From positions 1 through 64,000 of the forward strand of contig CAZVVN010000007.1 of assembly GCA_964630665.1 (NCBI GenBank): DNA of 64,000 nucleotides. The letters are read 5' to 3'. The position numbers and the translations under genes are program-made. Below are positions 43,080 through 52,621 of the stretch, piece by piece. Numbering within the stretch: the stretch's first letter is position 1; the number at the start of each line of letters is the position of its first letter. The notes beneath the pieces are model-generated. The model was not told where the DNA came from. It searched no databases and was given only the letters and a program-made list of their open reading frames with translations. The DNA comes from UBA9619 sp964630665. GTDB lineage: Bacteria > Pseudomonadota > Gammaproteobacteria > Arenicellales > UBA868.

Positions 43080-44627
43080 CTAACCAAACAGAATCCGGGT
43101 TAGATCAGATGCTGCCAAATGCTGGGTTAGATGATCTGCATCGATTGTTAGAGCCAGCAACGTTCGCCGCCGCAGAAAGTCATCGATGGTCACGACCATC
43201 TCGGTTGTTCTAATCAGTTCCACTTCCGCTCGCACGATGTCCGAACCGGGCAGCACAAGGCCGGCGGCACCCGGATCTTTTTGCAGCGTTTCCAGAAGTT
43301 CCAGGGCCCTCAGCCCGTACCAGCACCAGAATCGTTCCAGTTGCACCTGACTCAAAGCGCCGTTCAATATTTTGGCCTGAGAATGGTACTGCTGCCGGAC
43401 CAGATCATCCGGTTCGCCGTACCATCGTCGGGTCAGGCCAGGATCAGTGACCCCTACGTCCAACACCGCTTTAACAACCCCGTTGCCGACCTTGATGCAG
43501 TCGCTCAGTTTACCGCCGAATACCGTGACAAAGTTTTTTTCACCGGCTGCTTCTATGGCGTGTCTGCGTGAGAGTTGCAGATAATCCGCGGGACTGTACT
43601 CACCAGGCACCACGGCAAGCGGCCGTACACCACAGCGTTCGGCAATCACATCCGCCTCGGTCAGAGGTGCTGCCAGTCGCAGACACCGATTCGCATTATC
43701 GAGAACGAAACGTCGATCCTCTTCGGTGACGCCACCGTCCGGGTGATCGGTCGGGGTGTCGGTGGTTCCAATGCACGACCGGCTTCCCAGAGGAACGACG
43801 AAAAACGGCCGGTTGTCATCGGAAATGAATGCCAGAACTCGTCCCGACGATGTCACCCGGTCGACCACCAGGTGGATACCTTTGGAAAGCACATGCCGAT
43901 GGCGGTGCCGAACACCCGCTAACCCGGCCACGCGATCGGCGAACGGGCCGGCTGCGTTAACCAGTACCCTGGCGCGAACCTGACCGATATCTCCGGTAAC
44001 CTGATCACGTAGGCCGACTTCCCAGTGCCCTTCTTTCTCCCAAGCAAGATCGGTTACCTGGAGATAGTTCACCGCAACGCAGCCATGGGCCATTGCATCG
44101 TGCACAAGATTGAACACGAACCGTGCATCGCCCGCGACCAGAACAGCATCGGAATACTCGACACCACCAGCCGCTCCCGAAAGACTGACAGCCGGCTCTC
44201 GGCGACGAATATCGCTGGCCGAGAGCAGAGTCGGAGGTCGTGTGAAGCGATCTCCCAGGAACCAGTAAAGCCAGCTGCCCAGCCACACGGCTGCTCTTGG
44301 TCTGTGCAGGCCTCTGGGCAGCGTTGCCAGAAACCGAGTCTCGCGAACCGCAGCAGGGTAGGCTCGGATCAGCTCATTGCGGCCCCGGCAGAGACCGCGG
44401 ACCAGCCCACCTTCCAGGGATTCGAGATACTTGATACCACCCCAGATCAGATTGGAGGAGTTCTGGCTGGTCAATCCGGCAAAATCCCGGGCGTCAACCA
44501 GTGCCGTCCGGATGCCACGCGCCGCAAGAGCGGCAGCAGCAGCCGCACCATTGATACCACCGCCGATGACCAAGGTGTCGAAATTCTGGTCGATCAGCTG
44601 GCGCTTATTTTGCTCACGCAAACTCAA
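43080..44627 (-). CDS. glpD: Aerobic glycerol-3-phosphate dehydrogenase
   Basis: GlpD oxidises glycerol 3-phosphate to dihydroxyacetone phosphate and passes electrons to quinone at the inner membrane. The 515-residue flavoprotein has the FAD motif LVIGGGINGAAAAAALAARG (about residues 19-38), SSNLIWGGIKYLE, VNAAGPFADRVAGL and GTTDTPTDHP. The start is TTG, with AGGATAG about seven bases upstream. It is divergent from glpK, so the two genes for glycerol use share one 138-bp control region. Confidence 0.92.
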   Translation of the reverse strand: MSLREQNKRQLIDQNFDTLVIGGGINGAAAAAALAARGIRTALVDARDFAGLTSQNSSNLIWGGIKYLESLEGGLVRGLCRGRNELIRAYPAAVRETRFLATLPRGLHRPRAAVWLGSWLYWFLGDRFTRPPTLLSASDIRRREPAVSLSGAAGGVEYSDAVLVAGDARFVFNLVHDAMAHGCVAVNYLQVTDLAWEKEGHWEVGLRDQVTGDIGQVRARVLVNAAGPFADRVAGLAGVRHRHRHVLSKGIHLVVDRVTSSGRVLAFISDDNRPFFVVPLGSRSCIGTTDTPTDHPDGGVTEEDRRFVLDNANRCLRLAAPLTEADVIAERCGVRPLAVVPGEYSPADYLQLSRRHAIEAAGEKNFVTVFGGKLSDCIKVGNGVVKAVLDVGVTDPGLTRRWYGEPDDLVRQQYHSQAKILNGALSQVQLERFWCWYGLRALELLETLQKDPGAAGLVLPGSDIVRAEVELIRTTEMVVTIDDFLRRRTLLALTIDADHLTQHLAASDLTRILFG

Positions 44628-44765
44628 AAGCGCTATCCTGATGTTGTGTACATGGGTCCTGTTTCATCCTCAGATAACAAGCGTTCAGCAACTCGAACAG
44701 AGTAACACCCAGAGATTGTTCTGAGCCATACTGGCTGACAAAGGCTTGACCACTGCCACTGAACT

Positions 44766-46277
44766 ATGAACACCACACCTTGCATACTCGCTATTGACCA
44801 GGGCACCACCAGCTCCCGGGCAATCCTGTTCGACATCAACGGCCGGGTCTGTACACAAGCTCAGCAGCCGTTCCAGCAGCTCTTCCCGGCAGACGGTTGG
44901 GTGGAACACGACCCGGAAGAGATCTGGCAGACCACCCTCACCGTATGCCGTCAGAGCCTCTCAGAATCAGGGCGCATACCCGCAGCAATCGGCATTACCA
45001 ACCAGCGTGAAACGGTGCTGTTGTGGGACCGTGTCACAGGCAGGCCATTACACAACGCCATTGTCTGGCAGGACCGGCGCACAGCAAAACTGTGCGAACA
45101 ACTTCGCAGCGACGGCCACGAACCTGATGCGACGGCCAGAACCGGCCTACTACTGGATCCCTATTTCTCGGCCACCAAGATCTCCTGGCTATTGGACCAC
45201 ATCGAAGGTGCCCGTGACAGGGCCGAGCGGGGCGAACTCGCCGCCGGAACAATTGACTCGTTTCTCCTCTGGCGCCTGACCGGCGGCAAGGTTCACGCCA
45301 CCGACGCAAGCAACGCTTCTCGCACCCTGTTGTTCAACATCCACACCCAGCAGTGGGATGACAACCTTCTCAAGCTGTTCAACATACCCGCACCTCTGTT
45401 ACCGGTGGTCCGGGACTGTGCGGCTGATTACGGTCGGACTGATCCGGCGTTGCTGGGCAGTGCCATTCCCGTCTGTGGCATTGCCGGTGACCAGCAGGCC
45501 GCCCTGGTCGGCCAGGCCTGTATTGAGCCAGGGATGATCAAGAGCACTTACGGCACGGGATGTTTTGCCATCGTCAATACCGGGCAAGAAGCGCTGGCAT
45601 CACAGCAGCGTCTGTTAACCACGGTCGCTTACCGTATCTTAGGAGTAACAACTTATGCGCTGGAGGGGTCGATTTTTGTTGCCGGTGCCGCCGTACAGTG
45701 GCTTCAGGAGGGTCTCGGTTTGATCGAGTCGGCAAGTGACAGCGGTCGGCTGGCTGCTGACGTGAGTTCCAATCGGGGAGTGTATATGGTGCCGGCATTC
45801 ACGGGACTGGGTGCACCGCACTGGGACCCACATGCCAGGGGAGCGATTTTCGGTCTCACCCGCGATACCCGTCCGGCTGATCTTGCCAGGGCAGCACTTG
45901 AATCGGTCTGTTACCAGACCGTTGACCTGCTGGATGCTATGGCGAGTGATGGGATACCAGCGATTTCCTCGTTACGGGTCGACGGTGGTATGGCAAATAA
46001 CGACTGGCTGATGCAGTTTCTGAGCGATATCACAGGCCTTCTGGTTCAGCGCCCGATACTGACGGAGACTACCGCACTCGGAGCAGCCGGCCTGGCCTCG
46101 CTGCAGGCGGGCCTGTTCGATTCCCTGGATGAAATGGCCGGACAATGGCAACAGGATAGAAACTTCGAACCCGGGATGAGTGCGGCCGAGCGCCGAAGAG
46201 TGCTTGAAGACTGGCGTCGTGCTGTACACAGCACGCGTTCTTTTGTACCGGGTGGCCCGGCTCACAGCGTCTGCTGA
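44766..46277 (+). CDS. glpK: Glycerol kinase
   Basis: GlpK phosphorylates glycerol with ATP. The 503-residue FGGY kinase opens CILAIDQGTTSSRAILFD. It has the substrate-region QRETVLLWDRVTGRPLHNAIVWQDRRT, ATP-binding KSTYGTGCFAIVNTG and the C-terminal LRVDGGMANNDWLMQF. Length is normal. I saw no glpF transporter or glpR regulator within the window. The short divergent gap with glpD holds no obvious GlpR-type operator by eye. Confidence 0.95.
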   Translation: MNTTPCILAIDQGTTSSRAILFDINGRVCTQAQQPFQQLFPADGWVEHDPEEIWQTTLTVCRQSLSESGRIPAAIGITNQRETVLLWDRVTGRPLHNAIVWQDRRTAKLCEQLRSDGHEPDATARTGLLLDPYFSATKISWLLDHIEGARDRAERGELAAGTIDSFLLWRLTGGKVHATDASNASRTLLFNIHTQQWDDNLLKLFNIPAPLLPVVRDCAADYGRTDPALLGSAIPVCGIAGDQQAALVGQACIEPGMIKSTYGTGCFAIVNTGQEALASQQRLLTTVAYRILGVTTYALEGSIFVAGAAVQWLQEGLGLIESASDSGRLAADVSSNRGVYMVPAFTGLGAPHWDPHARGAIFGLTRDTRPADLARAALESVCYQTVDLLDAMASDGIPAISSLRVDGGMANNDWLMQFLSDITGLLVQRPILTETTALGAAGLASLQAGLFDSLDEMAGQWQQDRNFEPGMSAAERRRVLEDWRRAVHSTRSFVPGGPAHSVC

Positions 46278-46413
46278 GGCTGGACCTTTGGCTAGAAACA
46301 CGCTCTGCAGCTCACAGGAGCATTGGCATAACCCGGATCCAGACGGCCAGAGGTGCCGATCGGTTCAGGCACAGGTATGCCCGCTAGCGGGCGCTGGGTT
46401 CACTCGCTGATGC

Positions 46414-46731
46414 TCAGTCAATCTCGAACTGGTAGAAAGCCTCGTTCAGGTAAGCGACAATATCCTCGACTTCGTGCTCATTGAAGCCTGCCCGGGTCTG
46501 CTCATTGCAGAATTCGACCATCCCCATCAGGCCCTCGACTGTTTTGACGCGGCCCTCGGACCGCGTGTAGATCCCTGAACCATCACCGCCGGACTGGGCG
46601 ACATGACAGCCGGCACACTTGAACTCGTGCAGCGGCAGGCCATTCTCAGCATCGCCAGGCAGCAACGCCGATGCGGCCAGCGGCGATACAGCAACAATCG
46701 CAAAAATGAGGTTCTTCAACCAAATTTTCAT
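46414..46731 (-). CDS. Small periplasmic cytochrome c
   Basis: The 105-residue precursor has a signal peptide (LKNLIFAIVAVSPLAASA) and one class I haem motif CAGCH at about residues 39-43. The C-terminal EVEDIVAYLNEAFYQF is the typical final helix, and a Met in the GLMGMVEF region could be the sixth ligand. Its redox partner is unknown. It stands alone between glpK (convergent) and the methyltransferase gene. Confidence 0.85.
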   Translation of the reverse strand: MKIWLKNLIFAIVAVSPLAASALLPGDAENGLPLHEFKCAGCHVAQSGGDGSGIYTRSEGRVKTVEGLMGMVEFCNEQTRAGFNEHEVEDIVAYLNEAFYQFEID

Positions 46732-46772
46732 TTATACCTCCCTTTCAGTCGCAACATTGATGATCCACGGGC

Positions 46773-47600
46773 TCAGATTTTGTTTGCGATGACCCGGATT
46801 CCACCCAGCTGACCACTGGAGAAATAACCGACCACGATATCGTAGAAGGCATCCAGGCCGGCAAAGATGGACTCGCCGTGTACCCTAAGATGCCGCACTT
46901 TTTGTTCGCGGTATGTCGTCATGCGTCCCCGGGTGAATTCACCCCAGTCGTCCGACATATCCTTACAGTTGATCGAAACAAAGCCCGCGTTTTCAAGGTC
47001 CAATCGATAACCCTCAAAATCCGGCAGGTACTGAGCATAGAGTTCGGTCGAGACCTCAGCCCATTCATCATCGCTGAATGACTGCCTGGAGAACAGGTCC
47101 TCGGCAAAGAACACACCACCCGGGTTGAGAAGGTCGAGGCATTTCTCCAGCAGCTGTGGACGGTGTGGAATGTGGTACAGCGCCAGCCAACTGACGACCA
47201 CGTCGAAGGTCCGTCCGGCCCAGTCGTAACTGAGAATATCGCCACAAACGTGATCGACTCTGCTTGACAACCCGCAGCGTTCGGTCAGTTCCGCCGCCAA
47301 CCGGTGCTGGTCGTCCTGCAGTTCCAGTGCCGTGACCGGTGCACCCACCGTATGGGCGATGTGACGAGCCGGCCCGCCGAGTCCCGAGCCGATCTCCAGG
47401 ACCGACGTCGCGGGACCGATGCTGGCCAAACGGACGGCCTCATCGACTGCTGCTGTACCGTGATAATGCATCTGGTCAAATGCCGTGAGCTCCTCGACCT
47501 GCAGCGAATCTTTGTCGGACTTGCCAAGTTCACGAAGCTCGTTGTACACCCGCTCGATGTGGTGGTAGAGCTTCATGGTCTTGATGTCTGCATTCGCCAT
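46773..47600 (-). CDS. Class I SAM-dependent methyltransferase
   Basis: The 275-residue protein from MANADIKTMKLYHH has motif I VLEIGSGLGGPARHIA (about residues 70-85), an acidic ALELQDDQ, and VVSWLALYHIP, LLNPGGVFFAEDLFSRQ further on. The overall pattern is like sarcosine/dimethylglycine and small-molecule N-methyltransferases of the type 11 group, but the acceptor cannot be named. A TTG eleven codons upstream is a weaker start. It lies 65 bp behind the M24 gene on the same strand and may be the last member of the ureide operon or independent. Confidence 0.75.
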   Translation of the reverse strand: MANADIKTMKLYHHIERVYNELRELGKSDKDSLQVEELTAFDQMHYHGTAAVDEAVRLASIGPATSVLEIGSGLGGPARHIAHTVGAPVTALELQDDQHRLAAELTERCGLSSRVDHVCGDILSYDWAGRTFDVVVSWLALYHIPHRPQLLEKCLDLLNPGGVFFAEDLFSRQSFSDDEWAEVSTELYAQYLPDFEGYRLDLENAGFVSINCKDMSDDWGEFTRGRMTTYREQKVRHLRVHGESIFAGLDAFYDIVVGYFSSGQLGGIRVIANKI

Positions 47601-47665
47601 GTTCAACGATTCGCTCAAATGTGATCGGCCCAAGTCAGAACCTTGTGCATGTTCTTCGCACCTCG

Positions 47666-48838
47666 TTATGCACCGATGTGAAGTTCACGCGGGAATTGGG
47701 TCAGGCACTCACAGCCGCTGCCGGTGATATGTACTGTCTCACTCATCTCCATGCCCCAGCCGTCCAGCCACATGCCCAGCATAACGTGAAGGACAGCATT
47801 CTCAGGAATCACAGTGGACTCTCCAGCGCGCAGGCTGATCGTTCGTTCACCCCAGTCCGGCGGATAGCCGACACCGATTGAATATCCGATGCGGCTGGGT
47901 TTTTCCAGACCGTAAACATCGAGCACGCTCTGCCAGGCCTGGTGTACGTCGCCGGCGTTTACCCCCGCCTTCAGTATTGCCAGCACGGCATCGAGCCCCT
48001 CGCTGACCGCAGCCAGTGTACGGGTCAGCTTTTCCGGCGGCTTGCCCAGATGGGCAGTTCTCGCCAGACCCGCATTGTAGCGCCGGCGGGTACCGCCGAT
48101 TTCAAACGCCACCGTCTGGTTTTCCTCGAACCGTTCGTCGGTCCACAAGGGGTGGGCCGTGCCCGCCCCTTCACCGGCCAGAATCAACGGACAAATCGCG
48201 GTCTGGTCGCCGCCGAACGCTTCGGTCCCGCGGATCTGGGCGGCCATGATCTTGGCGACGAGATCACACTGCCGGACCCCCGGCTGAACCGCGTCCCAGG
48301 CGACCTGCATAGCGCAACCTGCCAACAGCGCAGCCTGGCGCAGAAGCTCGATCTCTGCCGGGCTCTTGACCGCCCGAACCCAGTTGACCAGCCGGTCGGC
48401 ATCCACCCAGTGGGCGTCCGGCAGACCCGCCTGCAGGCCGGCCAGGGCCCGTGGCGAGAAGAAAAAACTGTCGCTCTCGTAGCCGAGCCGTTTACCACCA
48501 AGGCCCCGCTCTGACAACCAACGTGCCATGAAAGTCGACGGATGGGTGTCATCGCGCTGAACCAGTTCCTCCGGGTAAGGAACGATACAGTCGGAATCAA
48601 GATGCGTAGTAAGGCCGACCGCGCCCGCATCCATGGCCCGTCCGATCCAGAGCGGCAGACGATCTGCCTCTACGACCATGACCTGCGGCACATAGAAAGA
48701 CCAGGCGTCGAAGCCGGTCAGCCAGTTCATGTTGGCCGGATCGCCGATAACCAGTGCATCCAGTTCGCGTTCGGCCATCGCCGTCTGAACGAGCTGCAGA
48801 CGATTTTCGTATTCGGCCAGTGAGAAAGGTGGTGGCAT
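47666..48838 (-). CDS. Creatinase/ectoine-hydrolase-like M24 protein lacking metal ligands
   Basis: The 390-residue protein has the N-terminal creatinase domain (WLTGFDAWSFYVPQVMVV) and the C-terminal pita-bread fold with GVGYPPDWGERTISL and GWGMEMSETVHI, as in DoeA-type ectoine hydrolases. Where metal-dependent M24 peptidases have DxG and DxTRT, this protein reads EIGG and GLART, and the usual HGxGH is RIGYS. A metal-free C-N hydrolase like creatinase is therefore more likely than a peptidase. GGAGGAG precedes the ATG. It follows the DUF2877 gene by 17 bp at the end of the oxalurate operon. The substrate is unknown and could be a ureide. Confidence 0.78.
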   Translation of the reverse strand: MPPPFSLAEYENRLQLVQTAMAERELDALVIGDPANMNWLTGFDAWSFYVPQVMVVEADRLPLWIGRAMDAGAVGLTTHLDSDCIVPYPEELVQRDDTHPSTFMARWLSERGLGGKRLGYESDSFFFSPRALAGLQAGLPDAHWVDADRLVNWVRAVKSPAEIELLRQAALLAGCAMQVAWDAVQPGVRQCDLVAKIMAAQIRGTEAFGGDQTAICPLILAGEGAGTAHPLWTDERFEENQTVAFEIGGTRRRYNAGLARTAHLGKPPEKLTRTLAAVSEGLDAVLAILKAGVNAGDVHQAWQSVLDVYGLEKPSRIGYSIGVGYPPDWGERTISLRAGESTVIPENAVLHVMLGMWLDGWGMEMSETVHITGSGCECLTQFPRELHIGA

Positions 48839-48855
48839 TTTCTCCTCCGCAAGTG

Positions 48856-49860
48856 TTACGGTACCGTCGCTTCCGAGCTTGGCCAGATCCGGGGTGCACT
48901 GCGCAACACGGTGACCGCACCGGCCAGGGCATCCCAGCCGGAGCAGTGCCCGATCCGGTCGATTTCAGAAAGCCTTTGAACGATCGACTCCGAAGCACCT
49001 GTCAGCACTGCGTCCAGCGCAGCGTGCAGTGCCTCCAGACCTTCACCGGCCACTGCCGCACTGAGGTGAGCACGACTGATTGCGCCAGTGCGGGACGGCA
49101 GGTCTGATTGAATCTGCCGGTAGAGCCGGCAGGCAAGATCTTCGCGCCGCAACCGAACCAGCGCAATTAATGCGCCGCCCAGAAAATCGTCGCCCGAGGG
49201 AGTCAGGCCGGGGCCCAGGCCGACCAGCGTTGAGATGGCGCTCGGACCCTCGAGGTCACTGCCAGATCCTGACCAAAGCCACCCACAGAGTGCACGAACA
49301 GAAGCCCTGGCCTTCAGCGCCTCGAGCGGTGCACTACCGGTGGGCCAGGAACCTGTCAGGAAACTCCCCAGTCCCTGCCGCGGAATCCTGCCTTGAACGG
49401 CAGCAGCCAACGCGTTGAGTCCTCGCAAAAGATCAGCCAGACGGCTCGCTGGCACAGGCGGTGGAGACCAGCGCCGTGCAAGATCAGTGTGTACGGTGAA
49501 GCCTTCCCCGACAAGTAACCCGGATCTCGATACCTGGACGTCGTTACCAACCTTAATCTCAAGCGGCCAAGCCTGGCCTGGGGTATCTTTCAGCACCACG
49601 TTGATCGGCCCGTTGCCGACCCCGTTCTGCACGAGACAGATCCAGCTGCCGGCAATATCGACGTAAAAACTCCGCCTGAAAACCGCTGCTACCCGCCCTT
49701 CAGCGGCGCACTGAATTACTTCTGCAGCCACCGACCCAATAGTAGCTGCGTGAATGATTTGCTGTCGGTGTCCACAAAGGGGGCCGGACCAAATGTTCCC
49801 GGAATGCGTTGGCGATAGATCACATTCTGCTGCTATCACGACGGCTGAGCCAGAGCCCAT
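48856..49860 (-). CDS. allH: DUF2877 protein, oxamate carbamoyltransferase subunit (AllH/YlbF type)
   Basis: The 334-residue product carries the DUF2877 hallmark LVGLGPGLTPSGDDFLGG (about residues 205-222). In E. coli the FdrA, YlbE and YlbF proteins (AllF, AllG, AllH) are reported to form the oxalurate-cleaving carbamoyltransferase. All three homologues are consecutive here. The ATG overlaps the fdrA stop by one base (TGATG), indicating coupling. A TTG six codons earlier exists but lies within fdrA. Confidence 0.84.
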   Translation of the reverse strand: MGSGSAVVIAAECDLSPTHSGNIWSGPLCGHRQQIIHAATIGSVAAEVIQCAAEGRVAAVFRRSFYVDIAGSWICLVQNGVGNGPINVVLKDTPGQAWPLEIKVGNDVQVSRSGLLVGEGFTVHTDLARRWSPPPVPASRLADLLRGLNALAAAVQGRIPRQGLGSFLTGSWPTGSAPLEALKARASVRALCGWLWSGSGSDLEGPSAISTLVGLGPGLTPSGDDFLGGALIALVRLRREDLACRLYRQIQSDLPSRTGAISRAHLSAAVAGEGLEALHAALDAVLTGASESIVQRLSEIDRIGHCSGWDALAGAVTVLRSAPRIWPSSEATVP

Positions 49861-51353
49861 CAGCGAGCATCCAGGCAAGCCAGCGCCAGGGCGGCCGCGT
49901 CCGCGTTGCTCGGCGCGACCAGCACGCCGGCCCTGGTCAGTAAAGACGTCTGCCGACTCCAGCCCTGCGGGTCTGCATCGGTCCCGGTAACCGACGCGAC
50001 AACCAGCGGTCCGGACCGCCAGTGCGCTTCCAGCAGGCCAGCCAGATGCTCCGCCGGGTGTGCGTGCGCACCATAACCGATCACCACGTCGAGCAGAATC
50101 ACGCCTACCCCGGGGTCGGCCAGCGCCGCTATGAGCGGCTCGTCACGGACTGCCGGATCGATCATCGGGTGAGGGCGCCCACGGGTGTATGCGTCATCGC
50201 CCAGATCAATCAGTTCGTGGGCCGACGAACCCTTGGACACGGCGCCGGCCCCCGGGACAGGCACATTGGAGGTCACCGCGTGACCCCGATCTATCAGCAC
50301 GACTTGCGCTTCCGCTGACAGGCTACCACCTGAGAAAAGACCGCATAGGCGCTGGCGATCACCGTCGACTGGTCGTACCAGCTGTCCGGAATCGAACGGT
50401 ACCGGTGCCCGTTGCTCACCCAGTGCATCAGCAGCGGCCCCTTTCAGGGTCCTGGCCAGCGTTGCGTTCGCTGGCAGACTGAGGTCCCGGGCGCCGAGGA
50501 AGCACACCGTGAACGTTTTCGAGCTGTTGGTAACGGTCTCCAGAATCTGGCTTGCAACGCTCTCCGCCGGCGGCTTGGAAAGGATGACCACGTGTGCCGT
50601 CGAGGCATCAGATTCCAGCCACTCAAGCGCGGTCAGTGTACTGATTCCCGCAACAGGCTCGCTGAGATCACGACCGCCGACGCCAATGGCGTGCGAGATT
50701 CCACCGCCATTCCGCGCGATCAGGCTGGAGACCTCCTGGATACCGGTTCCGGAAGCACCAACAATTGCGATATCTCCGCGCGGCACACGATTGGCAAAAG
50801 CCAGTGGTACACCGCCGATGATTGCTGTGCCGCAATCCGGGCCCATTACGATCAACTGCCTATCCCGGGCTTCGCGTTTCAGTGCGATCTCCTCCTCCAG
50901 TGGCACGTTATCACTGAAGATCATGACATTCAGGCCAGCGCGTAGGGCCTTGCGCGCTTCCGAACCGGCGAAGTCGCCCGGCACCGAGATCAACGCGAGG
51001 TTCGCCTCAAGGCAGATGCGAGCAGCACCTTGTAGTGTCCGGGGCCTGAAGCTGTCCCCATCAGTAGCAACAACAAGGGGTTGTTCAAGGCGTTCGGCAG
51101 CTCGGGCAAGAGCCGCCTCCGCGCTGCCGGGGTCTCCGGCACGAACCGCGATCAGCAGGTCTCCGGGCCCGGCCGCTGGCCTGGTCGCGGCGAGCAGATC
51201 CGCATCGGACAGGATGTCCAGGTTGGCCGGCGTCGCCATCATCAGCGCGGCATCTTCCACTCCCTCGACCGATGCCAGGCTACGGGAAATCTGCATCAGT
51301 ACCACCGAATCCAGAAACAACCCGGTCCGAACCTGGTTGAGCGTGACACTCAT
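49860..51353 (-). CDS. fdrA: FdrA-family protein, oxamate carbamoyltransferase subunit (AllF)
   Basis: The 497-residue protein resembles the alpha subunit of succinyl-CoA synthetase, and FdrA was formerly annotated as an acyl-CoA synthetase. Signatures are NVMIFSDNVPLEEEI, VMGPDCGTAIIGGVPLAFAN (about residues 170-190) and IVGASGTGIQEVSSLI. With DUF1116 and DUF2877 it should phosphorolyse oxalurate to oxamate and carbamoyl phosphate. The start overlaps the DUF1116 stop by four bases. Internal length and domain content look complete. Confidence 0.85.
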   Translation of the reverse strand: MSVTLNQVRTGLFLDSVVLMQISRSLASVEGVEDAALMMATPANLDILSDADLLAATRPAAGPGDLLIAVRAGDPGSAEAALARAAERLEQPLVVATDGDSFRPRTLQGAARICLEANLALISVPGDFAGSEARKALRAGLNVMIFSDNVPLEEEIALKREARDRQLIVMGPDCGTAIIGGVPLAFANRVPRGDIAIVGASGTGIQEVSSLIARNGGGISHAIGVGGRDLSEPVAGISTLTALEWLESDASTAHVVILSKPPAESVASQILETVTNSSKTFTVCFLGARDLSLPANATLARTLKGAAADALGEQRAPVPFDSGQLVRPVDGDRQRLCGLFSGGSLSAEAQVVLIDRGHAVTSNVPVPGAGAVSKGSSAHELIDLGDDAYTRGRPHPMIDPAVRDEPLIAALADPGVGVILLDVVIGYGAHAHPAEHLAGLLEAHWRSGPLVVASVTGTDADPQGWSRQTSLLTRAGVLVAPSNADAAALALACLDAR

Positions 51354-52621
51354 GACACGCCCAGCCTGCCGGCAAGCGACCTGAGTGCGCTTTCGAAGCA
51401 GGCCAGCGGGGCCTGGACGACGCCCGCGCCGACCTGACCCACCCCGGGATCGCGGTGGGCGATACCCGTGTTGATCGTGGGCACGATGCCGGTCTCGACC
51501 ACAAGGCGTATATCAATGGCGGTCGGTACACCCTGATAGTCGAGAGATGGAATAACCCACTCCGGGTTCTGGCCCAGAGTGATCTCGCCCATGCGACGGG
51601 TGAAGATGGCCGCTTCACGCACCGAACCGGCACCGACGAACCCTGCTACTGCCGGTGCTGCGGCCATGGCGAAGCCACCCAGGCCGATCGTCTCAACGAT
51701 GGTTGAGTCGCCCATATCCGGATTGGCATCCCGCTCGGTAAAACCCGGGAAATAAAGACCGGCCGGCATTTCCACAGGGGCGGTGAACCACTCATCGCCG
51801 AGCGCACTGACACGGATCCCGAAGTCAGTGCCATTCCGGGTCATCGCCGTGACCACCGTGGCGGCCTCGATCCCACCTACCGGGTCCATGATCGATTTAC
51901 CCATTGCCATGGCGATATTCAGGAAAAACTGGTCGTTGCCACCCATGAAAGACAGCATTGCTGTCAGCGAGTCCTGATGAGCAACGCACCCGGCAAGAGC
52001 CGGCGCGATTTCACGCAGCAAAAGGCTGGAACACGCGACGTTGCGCTGGTGCATCTCGTCACCCATCGCCAGACCGCGCGCCACCAGCGGTTTAAGCGCA
52101 ATACCTCCACACTGCTGAAGAGCCGTACCCAGAGCCGGGCTAAGCACGTCGCGGATCCAGGCCAGCCTCTCGCGCACCGATTGATCGTTGCCGCCAAAGC
52201 GCATCACTTTGCCTAAACCCTCGTTGATCGTGCAGTACGCCTTGTTGCCGGACGCCCGGTTTTCAACAACCAGCAGCGGCTGGCTGCGGGTTGTCAAGCC
52301 GGTCATAGGGCCGACCGCAGCAAAATGATGGTTCGGCTGGAAGGTGAATTCATCACCGGCCGCGAGGTGAGCTGCCTCATCCAGATTACTCGCCCACCCC
52401 TCGTACACAGCAACACCGGCTACGGCGCCGCGCATCGGCCCGCACATCCTGGCCCACTCGATCGGTGGCCCGGCGTGCAGTATCGTGCGCTCCGACAATC
52501 CGTCGATCGCCTTCCAGGCCGGCACTACATCCACCAGGACCGGATCGGCCGCCAGCATCAACTCCAGAGCACGGCTGTTGCCTGTCCGGATCGCTTCTGC
52601 AACCGATAGCGCTGATGTCAT
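51350..52621 (-). CDS. allG: DUF1116 protein, oxamate carbamoyltransferase subunit (AllG/YlbE type)
   Basis: The 423-residue protein shows the DUF1116 pattern, with ERTILHAGPPIEWARMCGPMRGAV (about residues 44-67), MGDEMHQRN, FMGGNDQFFLNIAMAMGK and GVGQVGAGVVQAPLACF at the end. It is the third component of the oxalurate-cleaving system. Its ATG directly abuts the stop of the 63-residue upstream protein, and its own stop overlaps fdrA, so all are made from one message in sequence. Confidence 0.85.
   Translation of the reverse strand: MTSALSVAEAIRTGNSRALELMLAADPVLVDVVPAWKAIDGLSERTILHAGPPIEWARMCGPMRGAVAGVAVYEGWASNLDEAAHLAAGDEFTFQPNHHFAAVGPMTGLTTRSQPLLVVENRASGNKAYCTINEGLGKVMRFGGNDQSVRERLAWIRDVLSPALGTALQQCGGIALKPLVARGLAMGDEMHQRNVACSSLLLREIAPALAGCVAHQDSLTAMLSFMGGNDQFFLNIAMAMGKSIMDPVGGIEAATVVTAMTRNGTDFGIRVSALGDEWFTAPVEMPAGLYFPGFTERDANPDMGDSTIVETIGLGGFAMAAAPAVAGFVGAGSVREAAIFTRRMGEITLGQNPEWVIPSLDYQGVPTAIDIRLVVETGIVPTINTGIAHRDPGVGQVGAGVVQAPLACFESALRSLAGRLGVS

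Noticed and set aside
44628..44765. GlpR operator in the glpD/glpK divergent region
   Set aside because: I found no sequence close enough to the known TATGTTCGATA-like half-sites.
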